Of a stretch of 46,488 nucleotides of DNA, positions 30,291 to 38,154 are shown one piece after another; the first letter of the stretch is position 1; each line of letters starts with the position of its first letter. Source of the stretch: an uncultured Bacillota bacterium (GTDB taxonomy: Bacteria; Bacillota_I; Bacilli_A; RF39; UBA660). Where the stretch lies: NCBI GenBank assembly GCA_946407495.1, contig CAMJOB010000001.1, positions 73,549 to 120,036 on the forward strand, in the 5' to 3' direction. The position numbers and the translations under genes were made by a program. Below the pieces are notes generated by a model. That model did no database searches. It had not been told where the DNA came from and saw only the letters and a program-made list of their open reading frames with translations.

Positions 30291-31214
30291 TTATAATCTT
30301 TTTAATTCCTTTTTATTTTTATTCCATTTATACCCTGCTTTTTTTATTTCTTTAAATAAAAGATCACGTTGTTCTTTGGTTGCTGGATATGCATTTCCAT
30401 CAGTCCATCTATTAGTACAATTATTACTACTAGGAGTGAAATAACCACTATCAACTATTCCACCGTATGCAATAGGTTTATCTGAATGACTTATATCCAA
30501 ACCTTTAAAGATGAAAGGTTTTTCATTTTCTGTAACAAGTATATCACCATCTTTAGCATCTTCAATAGTCCAAAGATGATATTGTTCATCAATAGATTTA
30601 ATATCTCCTTCACAAGTGAATTTATCACAATTACTACAATATAGATCGTCTTCTATTAAATCTATTCTCCAAGTACAAGCACCGTTACTAATCCAATCAC
30701 CAATTTTAAACTTTGGTTTAATTTTATCAAATGATTTATCTAAATCAGATAATTCCATCCATGCTAAAACATCACTATCTTTTATATGATTTGTTGACCA
30801 TCTATATTGACACCAACATTCACCTCTCCATTCTCCTTCAGCGATACCATGAGTAGTTTTCATAAGAATAGAATGATATATTGATGGTTTATTTCCTGGA
30901 GTATTTTTATTCCATTTAATAGATGATTCATTTTGCTTTTCAAGCCAAGAAATAACATCAGTAACTTTTAATCCATTACCAAATTCTTCTATAATACCAA
31001 TTGATTTATACTCTTGAAAATATCTAATAAGCCATTTCTTTATTTCTTCATCACTAAATTCTTTCAATTCTGGAAAAATAGACTCTATATCTTCAGCACG
31101 ATAAATCATTGTTGTTTTATCTCTATCGCATTTACATTTAGATAATAGTGTCTTCGCTTTTTTAAGAGCAACATTATATGCATTTGCTTTTTCTTCTATA
31201 CTAAATTCGCTCAT
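30291..31214 (-). CDS. Gut-phage paralogous family protein (DAKDGD / ATKEQRDLLF type)
   Basis: 307 residues: N-terminal MSEFSIEEKANAYNVALKKAK, IESIFPELKEFSDEEIKKWL, WLEKQN, then FKIGDWI, HLWTIEDAKDGDIL and the C-terminal PATKEQRDLLFKEIKKAGYKW. Same block order as 33474-34259, so the two are full paralogues; it shares only the N-terminal part with 29373-30287. A Cys pair (CSNCDKF) lies between GDWI and DAKDGD. This family is very common in gut phages, with unknown function. Confidence 0.85.
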   Translation of the reverse strand: MSEFSIEEKANAYNVALKKAKTLLSKCKCDRDKTTMIYRAEDIESIFPELKEFSDEEIKKWLIRYFQEYKSIGIIEEFGNGLKVTDVISWLEKQNESSIKWNKNTPGNKPSIYHSILMKTTHGIAEGEWRGECWCQYRWSTNHIKDSDVLAWMELSDLDKSFDKIKPKFKIGDWISNGACTWRIDLIEDDLYCSNCDKFTCEGDIKSIDEQYHLWTIEDAKDGDILVTENEKPFIFKGLDISHSDKPIAYGGIVDSGYFTPSSNNCTNRWTDGNAYPATKEQRDLLFKEIKKAGYKWNKNKKELKRL

Positions 31215-31222
31215 AATTTTAT

Positions 31223-31444
31223 TTATTTATATTTAAAATAATCAGAAACTTTCATTGGAGAATTTTCAAAAGTAATATCAAGATAACACTTGTCATATAG
31301 ACAGAGTGGTTCATATCCATTTTCGGATTCAAGGTCTTCCCATACACCATATTCTTCATTGTAAGTTGGTTTAGCAATGAACACATATAAAAAATTATAT
31401 TCAGTGCTACGAGCAAACCACATTTCTATATTTTTATAATCCAT
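31223..31444 (-). CDS. Small hypothetical protein (73 aa)
   Basis: 73 residues, beginning MDYKNIEMWFARSTEYNFLYVF, rich in aromatic and acidic residues. It overlaps the upstream zinc-ribbon gene by 11 nt. No motif recognised. Confidence 0.75.
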   Translation of the reverse strand: MDYKNIEMWFARSTEYNFLYVFIAKPTYNEEYGVWEDLESENGYEPLCLYDKCYLDITFENSPMKVSDYFKYK

Positions 31445-31952
31445 GTTTATTTTTCAAATGCTTTAATTCATTAACAATATTACGTCCATGCTGAAAAGAA
31501 TTTTTATGAGTTGTTTTCCACAACTTTGAAGTTACTTTTTCTGCTGTAATATCGTATTCCATTTCAATTAAAAGATGCTTATCATTAGGTGTATCATCAT
31601 TATATTCTACATAATACGTTTTTGAATTATAAGTATATATGTCTATATTATCATAGTTCGATGAACCCCAATTTAACCTAATTACATGAAATACATCCTT
31701 TTTTTCTGCTTTTGTTTTAATATCATCTAACTGACTTAAGATTTTCTTTTTCTCTTTTTCATCAGTTATTTCTACTTTAATAGGTTTAAACTTAACAGGA
31801 ATATTAGCTAATGCATTATCAATAGCTTGTTGACATTCAGCACAATATTCTTTTGAACAACCTTCTTCTGTGCCATATTCAGGTCCATTACCGTATGTGC
31901 AATAAATATATTCTTTTTTGCAATGTTTACATCTTATTATAATATGTTCCAT
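31434..31952 (-). CDS. Zinc-ribbon hypothetical protein
   Basis: 172 residues. The N-terminal 45 residues carry IIRCKHCKKEY and CSKEYCAECQQ, a plausible CxxC...CxxC zinc ribbon. The rest has a helical EKKKILSQLDDIKTKAEKK part and a beta-rich YNSKTYYVEYNDDTPND part. May bind nucleic acid; no family recognised. Confidence 0.78.
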   Translation of the reverse strand: MEHIIIRCKHCKKEYIYCTYGNGPEYGTEEGCSKEYCAECQQAIDNALANIPVKFKPIKVEITDEKEKKKILSQLDDIKTKAEKKDVFHVIRLNWGSSNYDNIDIYTYNSKTYYVEYNDDTPNDKHLLIEMEYDITAEKVTSKLWKTTHKNSFQHGRNIVNELKHLKNKHGL

Positions 31953-31955
31953 GTT

Positions 31956-32381
31956 TTACAATGCTTTTTTAAAATCGCTAACAATAGTTGCTATATTAGT
32001 TTTTGAGGTTTCATATTTCTCTAATACTTTTTGAAGTATATCAGCAGCTTTATTTTTTGTTTCTTCAATTGCATCTTCACGATAATATTTGAGTGCTCCA
32101 ATGGGCATATCATGAGTAATATCTCTTTTTTTGACAAGTCCATTTTTGAACTCTAAACCATTATCATGAAGTGCTTTGATATATCCATTCATAAAAGATT
32201 GACCAATTTCAACATAGAAAGTTGTCAATTCTCCCATCCACCACTTTGACCTATTGTGCATTTTACAAACATATTTAGCGTATACGTCTGTTACTTCTGA
32301 TAAGTCCATCATTTCCTTAATATTTACCATTCTTTGGCGTAATATTATTTTTAAAAGAAGATAGTCTATAAGCTTTTTCAT
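31956..32381 (-). CDS. Hypothetical helical protein
   Basis: 141 residues, mostly helical, beginning MKKLIDYLLLKIILRQRM and ending YETSKTNIATIVSDFKKAL. It has a hydrophobic N-terminal helix but no clear transmembrane segment. Starts just after the upstream stop. No function recognised. Confidence 0.76.
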   Translation of the reverse strand: MKKLIDYLLLKIILRQRMVNIKEMMDLSEVTDVYAKYVCKMHNRSKWWMGELTTFYVEIGQSFMNGYIKALHDNGLEFKNGLVKKRDITHDMPIGALKYYREDAIEETKNKAADILQKVLEKYETSKTNIATIVSDFKKAL

Positions 32382-32382
32382 A

Positions 32383-32787
32383 TTATTTCAATTTTAAATT
32401 ATCAGCTAACTCATTAAGACCACATATTTTAAGTGCATGTTGTAATTCATGCACGTAATTTGCACAGAGATATAACATACCTTTACTTCCGTTTATAGAA
32501 GCACTAAACAGATATTTATCATTATGTTTAAAGATAATACTACTATCTTCAAAATAATATTTATCTTCATCATCCATACTTTGTTCAAATCCATTTGCTT
32601 TAAGTATCTCGGGAGTAATTGGAATAGGTTCTAACAAGTCAATTATATAATCACTCGTCATATTTACTCTTACTTTTACTTCTGGATGAATAAGATGTAT
32701 CCAACCTTTTGTAGAAATTTCTTCAATAATATAATTATATCCTTGATATTTGACGTAATCGCCTATCATTAATTCTGTTACTTTCAT
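32383..32787 (-). CDS. Conserved gut-phage hypothetical protein (IGDYV / YVHELQ type)
   Basis: 134 residues from ATG 32787 (MKVTELMIGDYVKYQG), preferred because homologues I recall start with MKxxELxIGNxV; the ORF track start 21 nt earlier overlaps the upstream stop (ATGGTAA) and is also possible. PIPITPEILKANGFE in the middle and YVHELQHALKICG at the end are family blocks. A small beta-barrel-like N-terminal part is likely. Function unknown. Confidence 0.8.
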   Translation of the reverse strand: MKVTELMIGDYVKYQGYNYIIEEISTKGWIHLIHPEVKVRVNMTSDYIIDLLEPIPITPEILKANGFEQSMDDEDKYYFEDSSIIFKHNDKYLFSASINGSKGMLYLCANYVHELQHALKICGLNELADNLKLK

Positions 32788-32801
32788 ATATTTTCTATTT
32801 A

Positions 32802-33218
32802 TTACCAATGACTATCTGCAAAGAAAAATACTGTATCATCAGGTAATTTCTTTATTGCTTCTATAGCTCTAGCTTTATTTCTTTTTTCTCTCTCTTCCCA
32901 TTTTATTCCTTCTTCATAAGGTTCATAATCGGGACAATTAAGACAATCAAAACTGCCATAATGATTAGGATCTCTGACGTCATAACAATCATACCAATGT
33001 CCTTCAATGACATCATTATAATTTAAATGACAGATCCCTTTAGTTTTTTTAGTAAACTTAGTAAATTCGCCACTACCCCAATATTCATCTTCCCAATCTA
33101 CATAATCAGCACCGATTGTTATTTCTGCTGCTGTCTCAGAAGAACTATCTGGAGCATTATCAAATATTCTTTGAAGATCTGATATTTTACCAACAAATAA
33201 TAAATTACAGTGTGCCAT
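32802..33218 (-). CDS. Hypothetical protein with DCLNCPDY cysteine pair
   Basis: 138 residues from ATG 33218 (MAHCNLLFVGKISDL); the ORF track start at 33251 would overlap the upstream gene by 47 nt and is less likely. Acidic and aromatic (DYVDWEDEYWGSGEF), with DCLNCPDYEPYEEG giving one CxxC. No family recognised. Confidence 0.75.
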   Translation of the reverse strand: MAHCNLLFVGKISDLQRIFDNAPDSSSETAAEITIGADYVDWEDEYWGSGEFTKFTKKTKGICHLNYNDVIEGHWYDCYDVRDPNHYGSFDCLNCPDYEPYEEGIKWEEREKRNKARAIEAIKKLPDDTVFFFADSHW

Positions 33219-33471
33219 AATTAATTTGTCGTTTCCTTTGTATTTTAACATTTTTATGTTTTATCCAACTCGTAGAGGTAAAATAACCACAATTATCACA
33301 CTTCCATAAATAGCCGCCTTGCGAGTCCATATCAAAACATCTTAGAGGTTGTCCACAACAAGGACAAATACCATTATTAAAATGTCTACGTTCTGCTATG
33401 TTTGCCCAAATAATACCTCCAACAATAAATGTTATTATTAATATACTAAATGTAATTAATATTGTTTCCAT
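33205..33471 (-). CDS. Membrane-anchored zinc-ribbon protein
   Basis: 88 residues. An N-terminal membrane helix (ILITFSILIITFIVGGIIWA) is followed by a zinc ribbon, ICPCCGQPLRCFDMDSQGG...KCDNCGY (CxxC x20 CxxC), then a basic tail. Ribbon proteins with this DSQGGxxxxCDNCGY layout are common in gut phages. Starts at a TAA-TT-ATG junction. Role unknown. Confidence 0.82.
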   Translation of the reverse strand: METILITFSILIITFIVGGIIWANIAERRHFNNGICPCCGQPLRCFDMDSQGGYLWKCDNCGYFTSTSWIKHKNVKIQRKRQINYGTL

Positions 33472-33473
33472 AA

Positions 33474-34259
33474 TTAATTTTTCTCGTGAACAAATTTTAT
33501 GACTCCATTTTCATCTTCTTTAAAAGCAAAATCACTTTCTTCTCTTCTAACAAATCTTTCAAATCTTATTACTTTCTTTTCATCTTCATCCCATCTGTAA
33601 CCCTCTAATTTCATTTTTTCAAAGAGAGTTTCACGCTGTTCTTTAGTGGCTGGATGAAGAATTTTAGCATCTGCCCAGCAACAAGTATGATGTTCACCTA
33701 AACAAAAATGGTCTTCAGAATCGTAATCACAATAACATATTACTTTTTCACCAAATTCATATTTTAATAATTCTTTAAATATAAAAATTCCATTGGAAGC
33801 AGAATCTGAATGAAAAAGCACATCACCATCTTTTGCATCTTTAATTGTCCAAAGTCTTGCTGCATTATCAATATTCCAATCATAACTATTAGGTGTACCA
33901 CTTTTAGATATTGTTCTATAATACCCTTTTACAACTTCATTTATATAAAGGGTGAGACCATTAAACACAACCCAATCACCCTCCTTGAACTTTGGCTCAA
34001 CCTTATTGGCAGACTTCTGCTCACCTTGCTTTTCAAGCCAAGCAAGAATATCATCAATATAGATGTCAGCAAAGTATATTTTATTGCCCTTTTTTAAAGC
34101 ATTCATTCCACAAATTATTGCTTTCCTTATCCTCTCATCATCTGACTCTTTAAGTTCAGGAAAGATTTGTTCTATAACTGGCTTTAAGTCTTGTTTTATA
34201 GCTTTATGAATTGCTTTAGCCTCATCTAAAGCCTCTTTATATCTCTGTTCGTAATCCAT
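33474..34259 (-). CDS. Gut-phage paralogous family protein (DAKDGD / ATKEQRETLF type)
   Basis: 261 residues: YKEALDEAKAIHK, IEQIFPELKESDDERIRKAI, ILAWLEKQGEQKSANKVEPKFKEGDWVVF, LWTIKDAKDGDVLF, and PATKEQRETLFEKMKLEGYRW. Full paralogue of 30291-31214. The N-terminal part is helical; the GDW-DAKDGD region looks like a small beta domain. Function unknown. Confidence 0.85.
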   Translation of the reverse strand: MDYEQRYKEALDEAKAIHKAIKQDLKPVIEQIFPELKESDDERIRKAIICGMNALKKGNKIYFADIYIDDILAWLEKQGEQKSANKVEPKFKEGDWVVFNGLTLYINEVVKGYYRTISKSGTPNSYDWNIDNAARLWTIKDAKDGDVLFHSDSASNGIFIFKELLKYEFGEKVICYCDYDSEDHFCLGEHHTCCWADAKILHPATKEQRETLFEKMKLEGYRWDEDEKKVIRFERFVRREESDFAFKEDENGVIKFVHEKN

Positions 34260-34569
34260 AATGTTCTAAATTATTTGCTATTTTATGTTTTATTGTATCA
34301 AGAGTTTTATTAAGATATTCAATAATATGTTTTTCTGGATTAATAATTTCAAATTTTTGCCATCCTTTAGGATAATAACAAATGCCAGAAATAAAATACA
34401 AATCATAATGATTTCCTACTTTTAATTCTATTTCTATGCATCCATCTTTTCTATAATATCTTTTATCATAAGGATAAACACTTTCAAAAAATTCACCAAG
34501 ACATTCTGAAAAACGAATTGGATTATCTTTTGTTACATTTTTATATCCAAGAGTTTCAAAATCAATCAT
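34237..34569 (-). CDS. Hypothetical protein
   Basis: 110 residues, begins MIDFETLGYKNVTKDNPIRFSE, then YYRKDGCIEIELKVGNHYD and GWQKFEIINPEKHIIEYLN. The C-terminus overlaps the next gene by 23 nt. It is preceded by a 49-residue gene. No motif recognised; protein-like composition. Confidence 0.76.
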   Translation of the reverse strand: MIDFETLGYKNVTKDNPIRFSECLGEFFESVYPYDKRYYRKDGCIEIELKVGNHYDLYFISGICYYPKGWQKFEIINPEKHIIEYLNKTLDTIKHKIANNLEHYGLRTEI

Positions 34570-34571
34570 AA

Positions 34572-34721
34572 CTATAAATAACTACATGATGTACTAATTT
34601 TTTCATTACCTAAGTATAAGCCTACATTAATTTTTTGTAAACCATGTTCATCATCGTATTCACTCCAAACGTCTATTTTTAGGTTTTCTTTTAAAAATTG
34701 TGTTAAATCTTCTGGTGTCAT
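34572..34721 (-). CDS. Small hypothetical protein (49 aa), TAG stop
   Basis: Not in the ORF track. It starts MTPEDLTQFLKENLKIDVW and ends at TAG 34572. If TAG were read as Gln, two codons later a TGA overlaps the next ATG as ATGA (34566-34569), the usual coupling here, so the true end is ambiguous. The composition fits a real amphipathic small protein. Confidence 0.62.
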   Translation of the reverse strand: MTPEDLTQFLKENLKIDVWSEYDDEHGLQKINVGLYLGNEKISTSCSYL

Positions 34722-34830
34722 AATTTAAGTATATTATTCTATATTTAAAATTTTCAATATTTGATGGTGATAGGGGTATTTCTGGAACTAATTCTATTGG
34801 AATAGATGTAATTATATGATTAAATATCAT
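34660..34830 (-). CDS. Small hypothetical protein (56 aa), overlapping ORF
   Basis: ATG 34830 gives MIFNHIITSIPIELVPEIPLS. The start lies one base after the stop of the 47-residue ORF upstream. Its last 20 residues (from DTRRFN) come from a 62-nt overlap with the next gene in another frame and look basic and out-of-frame. The ORF track start at 34899 is inside the upstream ORF and is not preferred. Modest confidence. Confidence 0.5.
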   Translation of the reverse strand: MIFNHIITSIPIELVPEIPLSPSNIENFKYRIIYLNYDTRRFNTIFKRKPKNRRLE

Positions 34831-34831
34831 A

Positions 34832-34975
34832 TTATTTTGAATAAAAACAAGTAAATGCTTTAAAACTAACAATACCATAAAATGGATTTTGGATTCCATC
34901 TCTGAGATTTGAAAATGTTTCTGGAATTGCTCTCATAACAAATCCGTTAGCTGTACTACCGTCAAATCCTGACAT
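34832..34975 (-). CDS. Small hypothetical protein (47 aa) missed by the ORF track
   Basis: ATG 34975, TAA 34832. The product begins MSGFDGSTANGFVMRAIPET and ends AFTCFYSK, a Gly/Phe-rich sequence. The next ATG follows directly after its stop. It has an A-rich leader but no Shine-Dalgarno. Function unknown. Confidence 0.55.
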   Translation of the reverse strand: MSGFDGSTANGFVMRAIPETFSNLRDGIQNPFYGIVSFKAFTCFYSK

Positions 34976-35044
34976 ATTTTTTTGCTTTTGTTTCGATAAA
35001 AACTGAATGATTATCTTTGATACTATATCTGTATCAAAATCAAA

Positions 35045-35227
35045 TTAAAATCTTTTCCAACCTGATGCTAAACCACTACCGCTTAACCAACCTATACAGA
35101 ATTTTCCATCTTCATCATACATACAAAAAAACCACGGGAGTAAAGGTCTACATTCAATTGGTATATTAAAGTCTGTTTTTTCTTTAATTAATTTAGCTAT
35201 TTCGAAACTAACATAATCTTTTTCCAT
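35045..35227 (-). CDS. Small hypothetical protein (60 aa)
   Basis: 60 residues, opening MEKDYVSFEIAKLIKEKTDF, then ECRPLLPWFFCMYDEDGK. The VSFEIAKLLKEK start is a recurring gut-phage small-protein pattern, usually followed by a longer domain, so this may be a shortened copy. It lies just downstream of a hairpin; a perfect palindrome ATATTTTAAAATAT (35227-35240) ends at its start codon. The 69 nt after it (34976-35044) hold no gene I can support. Confidence 0.62.
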   Translation of the reverse strand: MEKDYVSFEIAKLIKEKTDFNIPIECRPLLPWFFCMYDEDGKFCIGWLSGSGLASGWKRF

Positions 35228-35242
35228 ATTTTAAAATATTTA

Positions 35243-35268
35243 CCCTTCCTTGTTCAAACAAGGAAGGG
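35243..35268 (-). terminator. Perfect 12-bp stem-loop after the PARG-like gene
   Basis: CCCTTCCTTGTT and AACAAGGAAGGG are perfectly complementary around a 2-nt CA spacer (a real loop would open a few inner pairs). It lies 9 nt beyond the stop of the gene at 35278, in the largest non-coding gap of the arm. On the - strand no U-tract follows, so it may instead be an mRNA end-stabilising or attenuating hairpin upstream of 35045-35227. Confidence 0.65.
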
Positions 35269-35277
35269 ATATTAATA

Positions 35278-36024
35278 TTAATATTTTGTATAAAATGTTT
35301 TTTGAAAAGCTTTAAGATTAGGACCACCTGGAATAGCGAAAATAATTTTTTCAAAACCGTAATCCTTGGTATCTAACAAATGTTTAAAAGTCTGTGATAC
35401 AAAAGTAGGATCATTTTCAAATACTCCACAACCAAAAGCTCCAAGAATGAAAGTCTTAACTCCTTGTGCTTTTGCTGTTGATAGAACAAAATCAATACGT
35501 TGACGCATTGCGTGTTCAATATCTTTAGTATCTACATTATAGTTTTTACGAGCAACCTTAGCGTTAGGTGCAGCACAAGTAAGAACATCACACTTAGCAA
35601 TTGGATTGTATTCTGTGTCTACAAAAACAACGTCTGGAGAATATAATGCAAAGTTTTCGTATAAATCATAATTATTACAAAAACTATTTTTAACATATTC
35701 GTTTTTAAATTCCTTTAATATGTTGTAAAGGAATGAATCTTTACAAATCCATTCTTCTTGTGCAAGATGTACTTCTTTATAACCAAAACTACCTCCAGGA
35801 TGTCGGAAAGAAGCAAAATTTAAACAACAAAGTCTTTTTGAATCTTTGTATTTAGTAATTGCATCAGATGTTGTTAAAGCTTCTACTGTAATATCTATGT
35901 TAGTCGGATTAAAATCCGACATAACACGATATACACTTGTATTATTAATACAATTTTTAATTTCTTTACTGAACAACTCTTCCATTTTGGCAGTATGTTC
36001 ATGAGATTCATAAAAGTATGCCAT
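35278..36024 (-). CDS. Microbial-type poly(ADP-ribose) glycohydrolase-like macrodomain protein (TIGR02452 type)
   Basis: 248 residues from ATG 36024 (MAYFYESHEHT), which begins just after the upstream stop; the ORF track start at 36060 lies inside the upstream gene. Diagnostic blocks: CLNFASFRHPGGSFG, AQEEWICKDSFLYNIL, DVLTCAAPN, and ILGAFGCGVFENDP near the C-terminus. These match the PARG-like macrodomain family (NFAS..PGGG, QEE, GAFGCGVFxN). The third Gly of GGG is Ser here, but both catalytic-site Glu residues of QEE are kept. It should remove or bind ADP-ribose, possibly reversing host or defence ADP-ribosylation (inference). Confidence 0.87.
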   Translation of the reverse strand: MAYFYESHEHTAKMEELFSKEIKNCINNTSVYRVMSDFNPTNIDITVEALTTSDAITKYKDSKRLCCLNFASFRHPGGSFGYKEVHLAQEEWICKDSFLYNILKEFKNEYVKNSFCNNYDLYENFALYSPDVVFVDTEYNPIAKCDVLTCAAPNAKVARKNYNVDTKDIEHAMRQRIDFVLSTAKAQGVKTFILGAFGCGVFENDPTFVSQTFKHLLDTKDYGFEKIIFAIPGGPNLKAFQKTFYTKY

Positions 36025-36026
36025 AT

Positions 36027-36359
36027 TTATTCGTAATAAGCAATAGAGTCTAAAATACAATAAGGTGTTGTAGTATAAAGATCCTTTACTGGAGCAATAC
36101 GAGGAAATTGTGAAGAACTAAAAATTTCTTCAATTTCATCATCTGTATATTGTGGTTCATATACAATATCTCCTATTTCATTATCAGGATATTCGTCTTT
36201 AGTATATTCACAAACTTCAATCTTTTCGTCTGAGAATACGTCTTTAAAATGATTTCTTATATCCTCTGCAGACTCGCCTCCAACAAATACATAATCAATT
36301 GCATATGATGTGAAACATATGTCAATTCTAAATACTTGATATAATTTCTTTTCTCCCAT
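36027..36359 (-). CDS. Hypothetical acidic protein
   Basis: 110 residues, begins MGEKKLYQVFRIDICFTSYAID, with FVGGESAEDIRNHFKDVF and an acidic centre. No family recognised. It starts at a TAA-TT-ATG junction after the FETNSSS gene cluster. Confidence 0.76.
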   Translation of the reverse strand: MGEKKLYQVFRIDICFTSYAIDYVFVGGESAEDIRNHFKDVFSDEKIEVCEYTKDEYPDNEIGDIVYEPQYTDDEIEEIFSSSQFPRIAPVKDLYTTTPYCILDSIAYYE

Positions 36360-36361
36360 AA

Positions 36362-36847
36362 TTAATTACTTTTTATATAATGATAAATTGTATTATCTGG
36401 TACTTCATCATCATAAGGATTAGGATCTTCATTATCATTTCCTGTCATTATATACGATGTAGGTGAAAATAGATAGTTAAAAAGATAATCTTCATCATTG
36501 AAAATATCTTTTATAAAGTCTATAAGTTCATAAACATGATCAATTCCATACCAATCACTATCATTATCATGATCAATTTCTACTTCCACTCCAAGTTTTT
36601 CAAGAAACTTAATTAGTTTATTGATATATCTTTCTTGTTCATCGTTTTTAAAACATTCAAGTATACCTGTATAAAGATATGATACTCTATCCTCAATATC
36701 ATGATATATTCTATTTTCCCATCCAAATTCCTTCCTTACTATACATAAACTTTTTGGAATATTACTTAATGGTTCTTTAGTAATTACAATACTATGTACA
36801 GAACTTGAATTAGTTTCAAAGAGATTACGTCTAATTTGTTGTTTCAT
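36362..36847 (-). CDS. FETNSSS-family protein 4
   Basis: 161 residues. N-terminus MKQQIRRNLFETNSSSVHSI, shared almost letter for letter with three upstream genes. The C-terminal domain diverges, though INKLIKFLEKLGVEVE and DEDYLFNYLFSPTSYI align with the previous paralogue. Family recalled from gut phages; uncharacterised. ATGA-coupled to the upstream paralogue. Confidence 0.85.
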   Translation of the reverse strand: MKQQIRRNLFETNSSSVHSIVITKEPLSNIPKSLCIVRKEFGWENRIYHDIEDRVSYLYTGILECFKNDEQERYINKLIKFLEKLGVEVEIDHDNDSDWYGIDHVYELIDFIKDIFNDEDYLFNYLFSPTSYIMTGNDNEDPNPYDDEVPDNTIYHYIKSN

Positions 36848-37326
36848 ACGTCTTCAATATTAAACTTTATTAAATTTGTTGGCTTTACTATTTGCTCTTC
36901 CCAATAATTGTTATCGTAACAACCAATGTATGAATCTTCACTGAAAAGATAGTTCATTAGTGTTGTACTATTCTCAAGAATATCAATTAGAAAATCTGAT
37001 ATATCATATATATCGTTAATAACATCTCTAAAGAAAGGATATTCAAGAGGATTAGTAAAGATACACTTTATATTAAATTCTTGAAGATACTTTTTGATTT
37101 TATTCATGTCTTCTACTGTATCATCAGAAAAAGCTATTATTTGCCTATAAAGGAAATTAGCTTTCTTTTGTACAGTATCAGGAGAACAATAATCAATTGG
37201 TTCCAGTTCAAATTTTATTTCTTTGGGAAGATCCTCGTAAATATTTTGTCCATGATTTCCAATAACAAGAGTATGTACTGAACTTGAATTGGTCTCGAAA
37301 AGACCTCGTCTTATTTGTACTTTCAT
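36844..37326 (-). CDS. FETNSSS-family protein 3
   Basis: 160 residues from ATG 37326 (MKVQIRRGLFETNSSSVHTL); the ORF track start 24 nt earlier overlaps the upstream gene and lacks homology. C-terminal MNKIKKYLQEFNIKC and LMNYLFSEDSYIGC match paralogue 4. TGA stop overlaps the next ATG. Confidence 0.85.
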   Translation of the reverse strand: MKVQIRRGLFETNSSSVHTLVIGNHGQNIYEDLPKEIKFELEPIDYCSPDTVQKKANFLYRQIIAFSDDTVEDMNKIKKYLQEFNIKCIFTNPLEYPFFRDVINDIYDISDFLIDILENSTTLMNYLFSEDSYIGCYDNNYWEEQIVKPTNLIKFNIEDV

Positions 37327-37327
37327 A

Positions 37328-37609
37328 TTAATCGTGTCCGTAATAACCAAATGCTACTATTTTATCACCAGATGGAGAAGTATACTTTTCAAAGAAGGTT
37401 TCATATTCATCACCAAAATCTTCAAAATTTGATATCCAATCTGGATCATAATTCTCTATTTCTGAAATAGGAATTAGTCGATCTTCGTCATAACTATAGA
37501 AAAGCTTTCCTTCTCTCCATTTATCAATTTCACTTTCTGGCACAATAGTTAAACTGTGCACAGAAGATGAATTTGTTTCAAAAAGACCATGTCTAATTTG
37601 TACTTTCAT
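37328..37609 (-). CDS. FETNSSS-family protein 2 (short)
   Basis: 93 residues: MKVQIRHGLFETNSSSVHSL, then KWREGKLFYSYDEDRLIPI and a short C-terminus ending in DKIVAFGYYGHD. It lacks the NYLFS block of the other copies, so the N-terminal motif is the only part kept by all four. Starts at a TAA-TT-ATG junction. Confidence 0.84.
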   Translation of the reverse strand: MKVQIRHGLFETNSSSVHSLTIVPESEIDKWREGKLFYSYDEDRLIPISEIENYDPDWISNFEDFGDEYETFFEKYTSPSGDKIVAFGYYGHD

Positions 37610-37611
37610 AA

Positions 37612-38154
37612 TTAATAAATTAAAATTTTCATACCATCAGAAGAATAAGCTTCATCAGAATAGATTAAACTATTTTCTCCTGTGATATATGTTTTAAAAA
37701 CATCAATAAAATTCTTCATATTGATCTTGTCACATTCAAACCAAGTTCCCTTATTTTTTATAGATTCTTCATCAATAATAACATCTGTTATATTTTCATG
37801 TCCTCGACGTTTAAGTTCAGAAAGAATTATATCTTTAACATCTTCTATGAGTGCATCATTTGGATGAAGATTATTAAAAAGATAATTAAGTAAAACTTGT
37901 ACTTTAGCTTCCCAATTCATAAATATGATATACACACTAGATTCTTCATATCCAGAAGGAAGGTCAAGACCTTCAACAACTACAATGTTATTATAATCAT
38001 CAAAATTGAGTCCATAATCAAATTCAGATTCATCAATATTCTTCCAAAATATATGCTTAATTGTATCTTCAATCTTATTAGATTCACAACAAGTTAAAGA
38101 ATGTGTAGAACTTGAATTCGTTTCAAATATTCTAGGTCTAATTTGTAACTTCAT
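37612..38154 (-). CDS. FETNSSS-family protein 1
   Basis: 180 residues from ATG 38154 (MKLQIRPRIFETNSSSTHSL); the ORF track adds 30 residues that overlap the radical SAM gene. It has a CC pair right after the motif and a C-terminal VQVLLNYLFNNLHPNDALIE block akin to paralogues 3 and 4. Its start lies 17 nt inside the end of the radical SAM gene, so the two are probably co-translated. Confidence 0.84.
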   Translation of the reverse strand: MKLQIRPRIFETNSSSTHSLTCCESNKIEDTIKHIFWKNIDESEFDYGLNFDDYNNIVVVEGLDLPSGYEESSVYIIFMNWEAKVQVLLNYLFNNLHPNDALIEDVKDIILSELKRRGHENITDVIIDEESIKNKGTWFECDKINMKNFIDVFKTYITGENSLIYSDEAYSSDGMKILIY

